Shown here: in pieces, positions 9,263 through 20,656 of the stretch | Layout of the letters: the number at the start of each line of letters is the position of its first letter | How positions within the stretch are numbered: the first letter of the stretch is position 1 | NCBI GenBank assembly: GCA_019510125.1 | Contig: JAEKKX010000013.1 | Location: forward strand, 102,183-166,182 | Origin: Lysobacterales bacterium | GTDB lineage: Bacteria > Pseudomonadota > Gammaproteobacteria > Xanthomonadales > Xanthomonadaceae | Direction of reading: 5' to 3' | Length of the DNA stretch: 64,000 nt | Translations under genes and position numbers: made by a program | Notes under the pieces: model-generated | The model's input: only the letters and a program-made list of their open reading frames with translations | Told to the model about the DNA's origin: nothing | Database searches by the model: none

Positions 9263-10369
9263 TTACCCGGCCTGCCGCCCCGCGGGCGTCAGGAACGCCT
9301 GCATGCGCGCCAGTTCCGCCTCGAGCCCGGTCCTGAAGGCGGGGTCGCGCGGGGCCTTGCCGGCGACGTAGCCGAAGTCGCTCGCGAGCGCGCCGTCGCG
9401 CAGCGACAGGTTGCCCCAGCCGATCACGCGGTCGCGCCACAGCAGCGGCAGCGCGTAGTAGCCGAGCTTGCGCCTCGGCGCGGGCGTGTAGGCCTCGAAG
9501 CGGTAGATCCAGCCCCACAGCAGCTCGAAGCGGCGGCGGTCCCAGACGATCGGGTCGAACGGCGTCAGCAGCCGCACCGCGTCGTCGGGCGCCCAGCGCT
9601 TCGACGACGGCGTTTCGTCCGCCGGCCAATACCAGTCGACGCCGTCCACGCGCGCGGTGCCGAGACGCCGCTTCGCGTGCGCCAGTGCCGCCGCGCGCCG
9701 CGCCTCCCACTGCGGCACGCCGCCGGCGAGGAAGCGCACGAGCTGCGCCAGGCTCGCGGCGGGCAACGGGGCGTACTTGCGCACGATCACGTCGACCAGG
9801 GCGTCCATGCGCGCGTCCGCGTCTTCGTCGCCGACCGGCGCGGCATCGCCTTCGCGCGGCGCATAGACGCGCGTGCCGCCGTCGCGCTGCGCCACGCGCA
9901 GCAGCCCGCGGTAGTGCATGCCGTCCAGCAACTGCGTGCTTGCGTTCGACGACCCGCCGAACCAGTTGGTCACCTTGCCGTGCGCGAAATGCGCGTCCAC
10001 CTCTCGCGGATGCGCGGTGCCGCGTTCGGCGATGAAGGCCAGCACCGCGCGCGCCTGCTTCCAGCGCGCGGGCGTCCACGCGGTCCGCTCGGCGCGCGGA
10101 TGCATCAGCGCGTGGTGCGCACGCGGCAGGAACCCGTAGTTGACGAAGAAGTCCTCCTCGACCGGCAGCCGCGGATACCGTCGTTCGAGATCCCCGGCCC
10201 GATAATCCTTCACCCGATGCCGCAGCGTCAGGTCCTGTGCCCGCGCCGGCGCCCGGATCGGATCCGCCTGCACGAATCCCAACCGCTCGATCGCCCGCAT
10301 CAGCGTCGTCGGCTTGAACAGCGTGCGCGCCACCGCATGGCGGCGCAGATGGTCGAGGGTGAGGGGCAT
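9263..10369 (-). CDS. YcaQ-like winged-helix protein (possible DNA crosslink glycosylase)
   Basis: 368 residues resembling the winged-helix family that includes E. coli YcaQ, a glycosylase that unhooks interstrand DNA crosslinks. Family-like segments are LGFVQADPIRAPARAQDL near residues 28-45, the ED-F motif in LPVEEDFFVNYG about 68-80, and VIGWGNLSLRDGAL near the C terminus. The single-protein layout and 368-residue length fit. The catalytic residues are not confirmed here, so DNA repair is a family inference. Convergent with the DUF3883 gene. Confidence 0.75.
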   Translation of the reverse strand: MPLTLDHLRRHAVARTLFKPTTLMRAIERLGFVQADPIRAPARAQDLTLRHRVKDYRAGDLERRYPRLPVEEDFFVNYGFLPRAHHALMHPRAERTAWTPARWKQARAVLAFIAERGTAHPREVDAHFAHGKVTNWFGGSSNASTQLLDGMHYRGLLRVAQRDGGTRVYAPREGDAAPVGDEDADARMDALVDVIVRKYAPLPAASLAQLVRFLAGGVPQWEARRAAALAHAKRRLGTARVDGVDWYWPADETPSSKRWAPDDAVRLLTPFDPIVWDRRRFELLWGWIYRFEAYTPAPRRKLGYYALPLLWRDRVIGWGNLSLRDGALASDFGYVAGKAPRDPAFRTGLEAELARMQAFLTPAGRQAG

Positions 10370-10506
10370 GGGGGAAGTCCGCGAATGGGGCGAGCGCGGG
10401 TCATCTTATCGTCGACGCGATCGCGCGCATGGCCGTCACCGTCATCGCGCATGCACCAGGCCGCATGCGCACCGCATCGCGATCGCGCACGACATCGCCA
10501 TGCCTC

Positions 10507-10656
10507 CGTAGGGTGGCGGTGAGCGCAGCGAACCCCACCGGAACGAAGCGTCGCCCGCACTGTGGACATCGCACCGACCATGCCCGGGGCTTCGCTGACG
10601 TCACCGATGCGGTCACGCCGGATGGTGGGGTTCGCTGCGCTCACCGCCACCCTACG
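10507..10656. repeat. 33-bp perfect inverted repeat pair
   Basis: Arms at 10507-10539 and 10624-10656 are exact reverse complements (core GTGAGCGCAGCGAACCCCAC) and are separated by 84 bp. The type is common as a dispersed palindromic repeat in Xanthomonadaceae. The arms inside an RNA would form one long stem. No transposase or clear target duplication is visible. Confidence 0.8.
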
Positions 10657-10842
10657 ACGGCCTCCCGTGCCCTTTTTTGGTGCAACGCCGACGGTTTCAG
10701 GGCCAAGCGTGCCGCTTCGAGGGGCATCGATGCCGCCGGGCGTTCGGAGGAGCAGGGAAGGAGGGCATGGCGTCGAAAGCGGGCGCCATCCGCAGGCGGC
10801 GGCGGGTCGTCGGGGATCGCACGGGCGGCGGATTCGGTGCGG

Positions 10843-10870
10843 TTGACCGCCCGCAGGGGGTGCGTAGAGT
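10843..10870 (+). promoter_or_regulatory. Candidate sigma-70 promoter of the symE leader
   Basis: TTGACC (5/6 match to the -35), a 16-bp spacer and TAGAGT (4/6 match to the -10). A start near 10877 would make a transcript that meets the hairpin terminator at 10908-10936 after about 60 nt. Confidence 0.5.
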
Positions 10871-10907
10871 CGATGGCGGTGCTGAACACACCTCTCTCTA
10901 GGCGGCC

Positions 10908-10936
10908 AACCGCCCTCGTCAGTCAGGCGGTTTTTT
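10908..10936 (+). terminator. Intrinsic terminator or attenuator upstream of the SymE-like gene
   Basis: AACCGCC (10908-10914), an 11-nt loop and GGCGGTT (10926-10932), followed by a T run up to 10936. It points the same way as symE but lies 175 bp before it, so it either ends a short RNA of about 60 nt or attenuates read-through into symE. Confidence 0.65.
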
Positions 10937-10985
10937 GCGTCCACAGGATTCGTGTTGCCCGGATTCGAGCGACGCCTCTCTCCAT

Positions 10986-11084
10986 GGCCGGGTGGCGCGC
11001 AGCCATACAACACCCGAAAGGGGAAAACTGCGGGCCGTCCTAGAGCGGTGTTCAAGCACCCGGCCGCCCCTCTGAACAGGGGGC
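10986..11084 (+). ncRNA. Candidate structured leader RNA of the SymE-like gene
   Basis: GGCCGGGTG (10986-10994) pairs perfectly with CACCCGGCC (11057-11065), enclosing about 62 nt. A competing helix is possible between AACACC (11009-11014) and GGTGTT (11047-11052). A second hairpin, GCCCCT...AGGGGGC, spans 11066-11084. In addition GGCGGCC just before the terminator (10901-10907) is complementary to GGCCGCC at 11062-11068, so upstream and downstream parts could interact. The pattern recalls antisense or attenuated leaders such as SymR/SymE or C4-type RNAs, but no family match can be confirmed from sequence alone. Confidence 0.45.
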
Positions 11085-11110
11085 GCAATCGAACATCCTA
11101 GAAATCCGAC

Positions 11111-11326
11111 ATGTCCGCACGTCCCCGCACGCCGCGCAAAGAGCGGCACCTCACCACCACCTACACCCATCGCGACTACTACGACGACGGCTTCTGGGTC
11201 AGGTCGCAAAGCTTCCCCGTCCTCCGCTTCGGTGGCGCCTGGCTCGCACAGGCCGGCTTCGCCATCGGCCAACGCGTCCGCGTGAAGGTCCACAAGCGCC
11301 GCATCGTCATCGAACCGGCGACGTAG
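11111..11326 (+). CDS. SymE-like small protein (AbrB/SpoVT fold, type I toxin family)
   Basis: 71 residues. The second half (FPVLRFGGAWLAQAGFAIGQ then RVRVKVHKRRIVI) fits the SymE consensus: a swapped-hairpin AbrB-like strand pair around GxWLxxAGFxxGxxVxV. E. coli SymE is an SOS-induced toxin repressed by the antisense RNA SymR. Here the gene follows a 230-nt structured leader with a terminator, and there is no good Shine-Dalgarno sequence before the ATG, consistent with tight RNA-level control. Whether it is toxic is not shown by the sequence. It precedes the restriction-like island. Confidence 0.72.
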   Translation: MSARPRTPRKERHLTTTYTHRDYYDDGFWVRSQSFPVLRFGGAWLAQAGFAIGQRVRVKVHKRRIVIEPAT

Positions 11327-11366
11327 TCGCGCACGACGCCATCTCACGGGTTTCCGCTCCGTCCAC

Positions 11367-11424
11367 GGCGGGCCAAGGCCCGCCCTACGTCCATCCTCGC
11401 TCGTAGGGCGGGCTCAAGCCCGCC
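11367..11424. repeat. Pair of GGCGGGCT-type palindromic repeats
   Basis: Two inverted copies: GGCGGGCCAAGGCCCGCCC at about 11367-11389 and CGTAGGGCGGGCTCAAGCCC at about 11402-11424. Each is a small hairpin by itself. They lie on the boundary between GC-rich sequence and the AT-richer methyltransferase block. Confidence 0.75.
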
Positions 11425-11537
11425 TTGTGAGTTGATTCCGCGAGGCTCTACCAAGCCCAATCGCTTCTCAGCATAATCATGCCTGCTTGGGTAAGGAGTT
11501 TTACCTAACCCATTGTTTTAACTGGATGAGGGACGCT

Positions 11538-12473
11538 ATGCCGACGGCCGTTTCGTTGTTCACGGGATGCGGGGGATCAGATGCCGGGTTGGTTGAGGCC
11601 GGCTTCGACATCCTCATGGCCAACGACATCCTGGCCTACGCTGCCGAGGTCTACAGGGCCAATTTGCCTGAGACTGACTATCGAGTCTGCAGCGTCGAGG
11701 ATATTGAATCGTTTCCCAAAGCCGACCTGCTGGTGGGCTGCTACCCGTGCCAAGGCTACAGTCAAGGCGGCGCGCGTGAAGCTGGCAGAGACATCAACTA
11801 TCTTTTCAGGGAATTCGGTCGCGCTTTGCGTGCGATCAAGCCGCGCGCATTCATCGTCGAGAACGTGTCGGGTTTGACGCGTGCGGACAACAAGGAATTA
11901 TTCAATTGGCAGCTGCGCAATTTCCGATCTGCGGGATACAGAGTGTCATGGCAGTTGCTCAATGCGGCAGATTTTGGTGTCGCACAGGAGCGTCATCGAG
12001 TCATCATCGTGGGCGTTCGCAGTGATATCGGCGTGACATTCCAGTTTCCCAATCCTACTCATGGGCCGGAAGCCTCAAGGCCTTATATGACGATCAGGGA
12101 TGCACTGAAGGGTCTGCCAGAATGGCCTGAAGGCGAATTCAATGCCGAGCCTTTCCATTGGTATTACATGTCTCGAAATCGACGTAGGGGCTGGGACGAA
12201 ACTTCAAAGACAATTGTGAGTCGCGCGAGGCATATGCCTTTGCACCCTATGAGTCCGGAACTCGTATACAAAGGGCCTGATACTTACGAATTTTCCTCGA
12301 TGCAGCCGGCGCGGCGCTTCAGTTATCGTGAAGCAGCGAGATTACAGGGTTTCACCAGAGATATCGACTTCCCGGATAGTTGTGGAATGTATACGCGCTA
12401 TAAAGTCATAGGCAATGCGGTTCCGCCGCCGCTTTTTGCAGCTGTTGCCAAAGCTCTCCCAAGCATTTGGTAA
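11538..12473 (+). CDS. DNA (cytosine-5) methyltransferase
   Basis: 311 residues from ATG 11538, preceded by GAGGG at 6 nt; an ATG at 11526 or TTG at 11487 would lengthen it. Ordered C5-methyltransferase motifs: I FTGCGGSDAGL (8-18), IV with catalytic Cys in PCQGYSQGG (C71), VI ENV (108-110), VIII QERHR (150-154), IX RRFSYREAARLQGF and X YKVIGNAVPPPL. The short recognition region (YYMSRNRRRGWDETSKTI ... LHP) is laid out like that of M.HaeIII, hinting at a short palindrome such as GGCC; this is a guess. It is AT-richer than its neighbours and ends 1 bp from the convergent nuclease-like gene, so it is probably the protecting half of a restriction system. Confidence 0.93.
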   Translation: MPTAVSLFTGCGGSDAGLVEAGFDILMANDILAYAAEVYRANLPETDYRVCSVEDIESFPKADLLVGCYPCQGYSQGGAREAGRDINYLFREFGRALRAIKPRAFIVENVSGLTRADNKELFNWQLRNFRSAGYRVSWQLLNAADFGVAQERHRVIIVGVRSDIGVTFQFPNPTHGPEASRPYMTIRDALKGLPEWPEGEFNAEPFHWYYMSRNRRRGWDETSKTIVSRARHMPLHPMSPELVYKGPDTYEFSSMQPARRFSYREAARLQGFTRDIDFPDSCGMYTRYKVIGNAVPPPLFAAVAKALPSIW

Positions 12474-12474
12474 G

Positions 12475-13332
12475 TCATACCAAATCAAGCCTTGCTGAAA
12501 GAAAATCTGAAAATATTTTTGGCGTCCCTACAGTCTGCATTGCGTTGGATTCTTTGGTAAGTCTTAAAATGCGAAGCCTATCAAGCAGTATTGTTGAGGC
12601 AACGTCCCCATCAAAAGCCCAGCGACCTTGGTTGTTGCGGAAGCAGATGGGAATACATATAACTTGCATCCATGGGTGGGTCGGTACTAGAAGCTTCTTG
12701 AGGCGATCTCCAGAAACTTCCGCCTGTTTAGACACCCAGTCTTCCCGTGAGCATGCGCATTGACTAAGGCTAGACGGTATGTTTTCTTGCTCATAATCGT
12801 CCAGTGGAATCCAAGAAACTATATCTATACCTCCGTCGCCGGAATCCTTTGATCTGTACGATTTTGGTGATAGCTGTGGTCTTGCGCCTATGTCCTGCCC
12901 AAGCTTGTTAATTCTTTCCCATTTCTTTCCGGCGTATTCGGTCTCATTTTTCCCAAAGGGTTTTGTTTGAGCAGCCGGCCATATTTTCTTCAAGGCAAAA
13001 AGGCATAGCCTTTCGAAAGCATCGGTAAGTAGCATCCTGTCGGATTGACTTCGTACTGTGGGGAGATTGGCGCATAGCAAAATGAAAGCATAGAGGTTTT
13101 GATCGACTTCTAGGCTTTGCGGCGACTCAATTATGTTTCTGCTGGAGTTAATGCTAAAGGGATAGCTCTCTCCAAAAGCAGCTGATCTCCAACGAAGGTG
13201 AGAAAAGCAATCTTCCAATTCTTCGGAGGATAAGTTGCCGCCATTATCTCTGACGTGATCGGCAATCGAATCTGAGCCAATAATTCGATCAGGTGTTAGA
13301 AGGCATTCACGAGGTGTCTCAATCTTCAGCAT
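12475..13332 (-). CDS. Putative PD-(D/E)XK restriction endonuclease
   Basis: 285 residues from ATG 13332; the ORF-track start at 13377 would overlap the upstream gene by 59 bp, this one by 14 bp. No named family is recognised with certainty. The stretch SGDGGIDIVSW (D166 and D170) followed about 20 residues on by QCACSREDWVSKQ (Q191) has the spacing of a PD-(D/E)XK core with a Gln-Cys-Ala variant of ExK. DAFERLC near 104-110 could supply the upstream Glu. Position opposite a C5-methyltransferase and downstream of a ParB-like gene supports restriction. Codon use is AT-rich, like the rest of the island. Confidence 0.6.
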   Translation of the reverse strand: MLKIETPRECLLTPDRIIGSDSIADHVRDNGGNLSSEELEDCFSHLRWRSAAFGESYPFSINSSRNIIESPQSLEVDQNLYAFILLCANLPTVRSQSDRMLLTDAFERLCLFALKKIWPAAQTKPFGKNETEYAGKKWERINKLGQDIGARPQLSPKSYRSKDSGDGGIDIVSWIPLDDYEQENIPSSLSQCACSREDWVSKQAEVSGDRLKKLLVPTHPWMQVICIPICFRNNQGRWAFDGDVASTILLDRLRILRLTKESNAMQTVGTPKIFSDFLSARLDLV

Positions 13333-14404
13333 CCTGCGTCGCCTCGACAAGTCCTTTAATACTTGAATGCAGTCCAATGGCGCTTTTGCGTAGTCTTTCT
13401 GCCTGACCTGCGTCTTGGTTTGTCAGGCCGTCTGCCACCGCGAGTGTTTCTTGAGCTGCTTTGACTGAGTTTTCCGCCAGAGACATATGCTTCCGAATTG
13501 CCTCTAGTGGGCCTGAGGTTAAAAGATCTGCCGTGTCAATTGAGTCGCCTCTGCGGAGTGAGGCTAGCGCACTTTCATTTGCCACAATACGTGCAAGTTT
13601 TTGAAAGTTTCTGGATTCTCCAAGAACGGTGGATCCCCTGTGCTCTTTGTCAAATACCCAGCGAAAGAATTCTTCAAATTCTTCTGCCTTAAGGCCTTTG
13701 GCTTCAACATCGCCCGCCCCTTCTAGTCCGATAAAGCTGGATATGCTCTCCCAGCCTATTCCGGTTGTAAGTAGTGAAAATGCTATGTCGTCTTCTTGCA
13801 TTTTTAATCTTGTGAGTATCCCAAGCTCGCCAGCTTTTTTTAGCAATGTGTATCCAGTTAGAAGTTTGGCAACATGAGCTGCTTTGCTGCCGATTTCTTT
13901 AGCAAGAGCCTTGTGGGCTTCTTGGTGATCTGGGCTGTGCAGCGCGCGCAACTGAAAAACATATCTGGCTTTTGCCAGTGCATCCCACTCTTTTATTCCT
14001 GTGATATGTCTGTAGCCGAGATAAGTAAGGATGTCATCTCGCTTGTCAAATCGAAGGACAGGGACGCTCGTTGGTCTCTCTTTTGCCCCTTTCCTCGCCA
14101 GCGATACCTGAGTATTTAGGACGGGCGGTTCTACATCATCTTGGAGTAGCTTCAATGCTCCGAGTCGACGATTGCCTTCTACAACTCGATAGAAACCCCC
14201 TTCATCTGGTACCACCATGAGTGGTTCCCCAGAGAAATAGCCTTTTTCCCCGATCGACATCATGAGTTCGATGAGGTTGCATTCTAAGAGCAGGTAACGA
14301 AGAACTTCTTCGTCAGGCTTGTTCTTATATTTTTCGGGTAGCCGTGGATTGTCGGGATCAAATCTCAGAAGGTTTACTGAAACAGAATCAAATTTTGGAT
14401 TCAT
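13319..14404 (-). CDS. ParB/Srx-fold protein associated with the restriction-like island
   Basis: 361 residues. The N-terminal 100 residues are a ParB/Srx domain: DPDNPRLPE about 16-24, a helix with IELMMSIGEKGYFSGEPLMV, and the phosphate-binding EGNRRLGALK at 76-85. The domain hydrolyses CTP in ParB or acts as a nuclease or kinase in relatives. A central helical region (HVAKLLTGYTLLKKA) could be the DNA-binding helix-turn-helix, and the C-terminal 150 residues are helical without a known motif. GGAG stands before the ATG. It starts 35 bp behind the aceE stop on the same strand and overlaps the nuclease gene by 14 bp, so the two are co-translated. Confidence 0.82.
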   Translation of the reverse strand: MNPKFDSVSVNLLRFDPDNPRLPEKYKNKPDEEVLRYLLLECNLIELMMSIGEKGYFSGEPLMVVPDEGGFYRVVEGNRRLGALKLLQDDVEPPVLNTQVSLARKGAKERPTSVPVLRFDKRDDILTYLGYRHITGIKEWDALAKARYVFQLRALHSPDHQEAHKALAKEIGSKAAHVAKLLTGYTLLKKAGELGILTRLKMQEDDIAFSLLTTGIGWESISSFIGLEGAGDVEAKGLKAEEFEEFFRWVFDKEHRGSTVLGESRNFQKLARIVANESALASLRRGDSIDTADLLTSGPLEAIRKHMSLAENSVKAAQETLAVADGLTNQDAGQAERLRKSAIGLHSSIKGLVEATQDAED

Positions 14405-14439
14405 TGGTCATCTCCTAACACAGTCAATCCTGTGCGGGC

Positions 14440-17130
<2,691 letters not shown>

Positions 17131-17289
17131 GGGGGCTCCGCGGGCGGCCCGGGGCCGCCGAAAGGGGGATCGTCTGTCTAGAGTCCGAATTCTAACAGTG
17201 CGCTCCCGCTGCGCTCCGTACGGTGGCGTGCGGTGGGCGCCGGCGGGTGCGGGAATTCGATTGCAGCCCCCATCGGAGGCAGGTGCGGG

Positions 17290-18147
17290 TCAGCCGGCCG
17301 AGAGGGCGAGGCAGCGTTCGCGGAACGCGGCCAGCCGTGCGCCATGGCGCGGGATCGCCTGCAGGCGCTTCGACACCTCTTCATCCGCGGCGGCGTGCAG
17401 CCGAAGATCCCAGCCATTGAGCAGCATCACGGTGTCGAATGTGTCGGTCCCCCACACTTCCCGACAGCGGGCGAGCAGCGCATCGGACGACAGGGTGCGC
17501 TCGCCCTCCGGCGAGGACAGGTTCTGCGCCACATAGGCGAAGTCGAGCTGAGGCACGGACGGGCGCACGAAGTATTCGCCGGCGACGAGGCTTTCGTCGA
17601 AGCGTTCGACCACGCCGGGTACCGACATGTCTTCCAGGCGTTCGAGCGCCAGTTGCAGGTCCCGGGCGTGCGCGGGCCGCGAGAACATGGATCCGTTGGC
17701 GAGGAAATGGAGCTGGACGTCGCTCACCACGAACGGCGACCGATCGACGAGATCCGCGACGAACCCGGCTTCGTCCCGTTGCCCTGCCAGTTGTCCCAGC
17801 CAGTGGGCGGAATCGAGCCGGCGTCCGTAGTGGTACAGCGAACGGATCCGCGACAGCGGGTGGCGGATGAAGCAGATGTCGTGGAACTCGATGCCGCGCA
17901 CCCTCGGCTTCGGATAGCGGACGTGATGGCTGCTGATCGCCGCCACCTCCGGGTCTTCCTGCACGAGCCGGACGATGTCCTCCGCCATCAGCCGGGCGTC
18001 ATCGTGTTCGCCGTGCAAATCCACCAGCGCATCGCCGAAACTTCGGCGGAGCGCGTAGTCGATCGTGCTGCCGCCGTTCTTGAAGATGTGGTAGTGCAGC
18101 ACGACGAAGCGGTCGCGCGTCACCGGGACACGAAGATCGCGGGTCAT
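17290..18147 (-). CDS. Sulfotransferase-family protein
   Basis: 285 residues from ATG 18147, with GAGGA before it; only the tail of the 1249-residue ORF in the track is real. The PAPS-binding loop HIFKNGGSTID (residues 20-30, 5'-phosphosulfate site) and CFIRHPLSRIRSLYHYG (about 92-108, 3'-phosphate site) identify the carbohydrate-type sulfotransferase superfamily. The acceptor is unknown; relatives modify polysaccharides or small molecules. It begins 11 bp after maeB on the same strand and is probably co-transcribed, without an obvious functional link. Confidence 0.78.
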   Translation of the reverse strand: MTRDLRVPVTRDRFVVLHYHIFKNGGSTIDYALRRSFGDALVDLHGEHDDARLMAEDIVRLVQEDPEVAAISSHHVRYPKPRVRGIEFHDICFIRHPLSRIRSLYHYGRRLDSAHWLGQLAGQRDEAGFVADLVDRSPFVVSDVQLHFLANGSMFSRPAHARDLQLALERLEDMSVPGVVERFDESLVAGEYFVRPSVPQLDFAYVAQNLSSPEGERTLSSDALLARCREVWGTDTFDTVMLLNGWDLRLHAAADEEVSKRLQAIPRHGARLAAFRERCLALSAG

Positions 18148-18158
18148 CGCCGCCGTCC

Positions 18159-20483
18159 TCAATCCTCCCGCGACGCCCGGCGGTTGGAGGCTTCGGCCTC
18201 GCGCTGCTGGCGGATCTGGGCGTCGACGGCGGCGATCGCGGTCATGTTGACCACGCGGCGCGGGGTGGAGGCGGGGGTGAGGATGTGCGCGGGCTGGTCC
18301 AGGCCCATCAGGATCGGGCCGATCGCGACGCCGTCGGTCATCACCCGCACCATGTTGTAGGTGATGTTGGCGGCGTCGAGGTTGGGCAGCACGAACAGGT
18401 TGGGGCGGCCGCTGAGCGTGGTGTGCGGGAACATGCGCTGGCGCAGGCCCTCGTCCCAGGCGGTGTCGGCCATCATCTCGCCGTCGATCTCCAGCTTCGG
18501 CGCGCGCTGGCGGACGATCTGGTAGACCTTGCGCATCTTCGCGGCGCTGGGGTTCTCGTGGCTGCCGTAGTTGGAGTGCGACAGCAGCGCGACCTTGGGC
18601 TCGATCCCGAACAGCTTGAGCCGGTAGCTCGCCATCAGCGTGGCCTCGGCGATCTGTTCGGCGCAGGGGTCGACCTGCACGTGGGTGTCGAGGAAGAACC
18701 ACACGCCCTGGTTGTTGATCACCCCGGTCATCGCCGCGGTGCCGCTGACGCCGCGGTCGAAGTCGAAGACGCTGCGCAGGTAGCCGAGCTTCTTGTGGAA
18801 GCGCCCGACGAGGCCGCAGATCATGGCGTCGGCCTCGCCGCGCTCGACCATCAGCGCGGCGATCAGGGTCGAGCGCGAACGCACCAGGTTCTTCGCCGCG
18901 GCCGGGGTCACGCCGCGGCGCTCGGTCAGCGCGTGGTACTGCTGCCAGTAGTCGTTGAAGCGCGGGTCGTCGTGGATGTTGGTGAGGTCGAAATCGACGC
19001 CCGGGCGCATCCGCAGGCCCAGCCGATGGATGCGCGCGTCGATGACGTCCGGGCGGCCGATCAGGATCGGTCGCGCCAGGCGTTCGTCGATCACCGTCTG
19101 CACCGCGAGCAGCACGGTCTCTTCCTCGCCTTCGGCGTAGACCACGCGCTTGGGGTCGTGGCGGGCGCGGTCGTACACCGGCTTCATCAGCAGGCCGGTG
19201 CGGTAGATGAACTGCGCCAGCTTCTCCTCGTAGGCGGGCATGTCCGCGATCGGGCGCAGCGCGATGCCCGAGTCCATCGCCGCCTTCGCCACCGCCGGCG
19301 CCAGCACCGTGAGCAGGCGCGGGTCGAACGGGCGCGGGATGATGTATTCGGGGCCGAAGCGCGGCACTTCGCCGCCGTAGGCGCCGCCGAGGTCGGAGGC
19401 TTCCATCCGCGCCAGCTTCGCGATTGCGCGCACGCAGGCGAGCTTCATCGCCTCGTTGATCTCGGTCGCGCCCACGTCCAGCGCGCCGCGGAAGATGTAC
19501 GGGAAGCACAGCGCGTTGTTGACCTGGTTCGGGTAGTCGCTGCGGCCGGTGGCGATGATGCAGTCCGGGCGCACCCGGCTGGCGTCCTCCGGCAGGATCT
19601 CGGGGTTGGGATTGGCCAGCGCCAGGATGATCGGCCGCTCGGCCATCGTCGCGACCATCTCCGGCTTCAGCACGCCGCCGGCGGACAGGCCCAGGAAGAT
19701 GTCTGCGCCGGCGACGATCTCGGCCAGCGTGCGCTTGTCGGTGTCGCGGGCATAGCGCGCCTTGTCGGGGTCCAGGTGCGGGCGGCCGGTGTAGAGCACG
19801 CCGTCGCGATCGACCGCGAGGATGTGCTCGGGCTTCATGCCCAGCGCGACCAGCATGTCGAGGCAGGCGATGCCCGCGGCGCCGGCGCCGGAGGTGGCGA
19901 GCCTGACGTCCTCGATCCGCTTGCCGACGATCTCCAGCGCGTTGAGCACGGCCGCGCCGACGATGATCGCGGTGCCGTGCTGGTCGTCGTGGAAGACCGG
20001 GATGTTCATCCGCTCGCGCAGCTTGCGCTCGACGATGAAGCATTCCGGCGCCTTGATGTCCTCGAGGTTGATGCCGCCGAAGGTCGGTTCCAGCGAGGCG
20101 ATGATGTCGACCAGCTTGTCGGGATCGCGCTCGTCCACCTCGATGTCGAACACGTCGATGCCGGCGAACTTCTGGAACAGCACGCCCTTGCCTTCCATCA
20201 CCGGCTTGCCGGCCAGCGGGCCGATGTCGCCCAGGCCCAGCACCGCGGTGCCGTTGGTGATCACCGCGACGAGGTTGCCGCGCGCGGTCATCTCGCTGGC
20301 GGCGTTGGGATCGGCGACGATCGCCTCGCAGGCGTAGGCCACGCCGGGCGAGTAGGCCAGCGACAGGTCGCGCTGCGTCACCAGCGGCTTGGTCGGCGCG
20401 ACCCTGATCTTGCCCGGCGGCTCGTGGCGGTGGTACTCGAGGGCGGAGGCTTTCAGGTCGAGGGCTGCGTCGTGGTCGGACAT
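18159..20483 (-). CDS. maeB: NADP-dependent malic enzyme MaeB with phosphotransacetylase-like domain
   Basis: 774 residues, the usual length for the bifunctional-looking MaeB. The N-terminal catalytic domain has [17 protein letters not shown] about 40-56 and the malate/metal region [19 protein letters not shown] about 98-116. A Rossmann NADP domain follows ([16 protein letters not shown], about 193-208). From about residue 430 a phosphotransacetylase-like domain starts ([19 protein letters not shown]), generally regulatory and inactive. It oxidatively decarboxylates malate to pyruvate, supplying NADPH and feeding AceE. Confidence 0.95.
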   Translation of the reverse strand: MSDHDAALDLKASALEYHRHEPPGKIRVAPTKPLVTQRDLSLAYSPGVAYACEAIVADPNAASEMTARGNLVAVITNGTAVLGLGDIGPLAGKPVMEGKGVLFQKFAGIDVFDIEVDERDPDKLVDIIASLEPTFGGINLEDIKAPECFIVERKLRERMNIPVFHDDQHGTAIIVGAAVLNALEIVGKRIEDVRLATSGAGAAGIACLDMLVALGMKPEHILAVDRDGVLYTGRPHLDPDKARYARDTDKRTLAEIVAGADIFLGLSAGGVLKPEMVATMAERPIILALANPNPEILPEDASRVRPDCIIATGRSDYPNQVNNALCFPYIFRGALDVGATEINEAMKLACVRAIAKLARMEASDLGGAYGGEVPRFGPEYIIPRPFDPRLLTVLAPAVAKAAMDSGIALRPIADMPAYEEKLAQFIYRTGLLMKPVYDRARHDPKRVVYAEGEEETVLLAVQTVIDERLARPILIGRPDVIDARIHRLGLRMRPGVDFDLTNIHDDPRFNDYWQQYHALTERRGVTPAAAKNLVRSRSTLIAALMVERGEADAMICGLVGRFHKKLGYLRSVFDFDRGVSGTAAMTGVINNQGVWFFLDTHVQVDPCAEQIAEATLMASYRLKLFGIEPKVALLSHSNYGSHENPSAAKMRKVYQIVRQRAPKLEIDGEMMADTAWDEGLRQRMFPHTTLSGRPNLFVLPNLDAANITYNMVRVMTDGVAIGPILMGLDQPAHILTPASTPRRVVNMTAIAAVDAQIRQQREAEASNRRASRED

Positions 20484-20656
20484 CGCGGTGGATCCAGGGG
20501 CCGGGGGGACATTCTAGTGGAAGGGGTCCGTCGGCGTCGTCGCGCCGACGCTGCGCCGGCGTATGGAACGCCGGCGCACGGTACGGCGGACCGGGCGGCG
20601 GTCCGGCGCCGCCGTGGAGATCGGACCGGTCCCGGCTCCGCGCGCGGCGACCGCGG

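Larger units (their letters stand above)
10370..11110. other. 741-bp intergenic region: repeat pair, promoter and structured leader
   Basis: No supported protein gene. It holds the 33-bp inverted repeat pair on the left and, from 10843, a promoter, an intrinsic terminator and a strongly palindromic segment leading to the SymE-like gene. The several ORFs in the track (for example 10300-11088 minus) are rejected because they are translations of these palindromes. Confidence 0.7.

Noticed and set aside
10300-11088. 262-codon minus-strand ORF and several plus-strand ORFs in the intergenic region
   Set aside because: They translate palindromic repeats (RVAVSAANP and similar) and overlap the promoter, terminator and leader. 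No ribosome site or family was seen.
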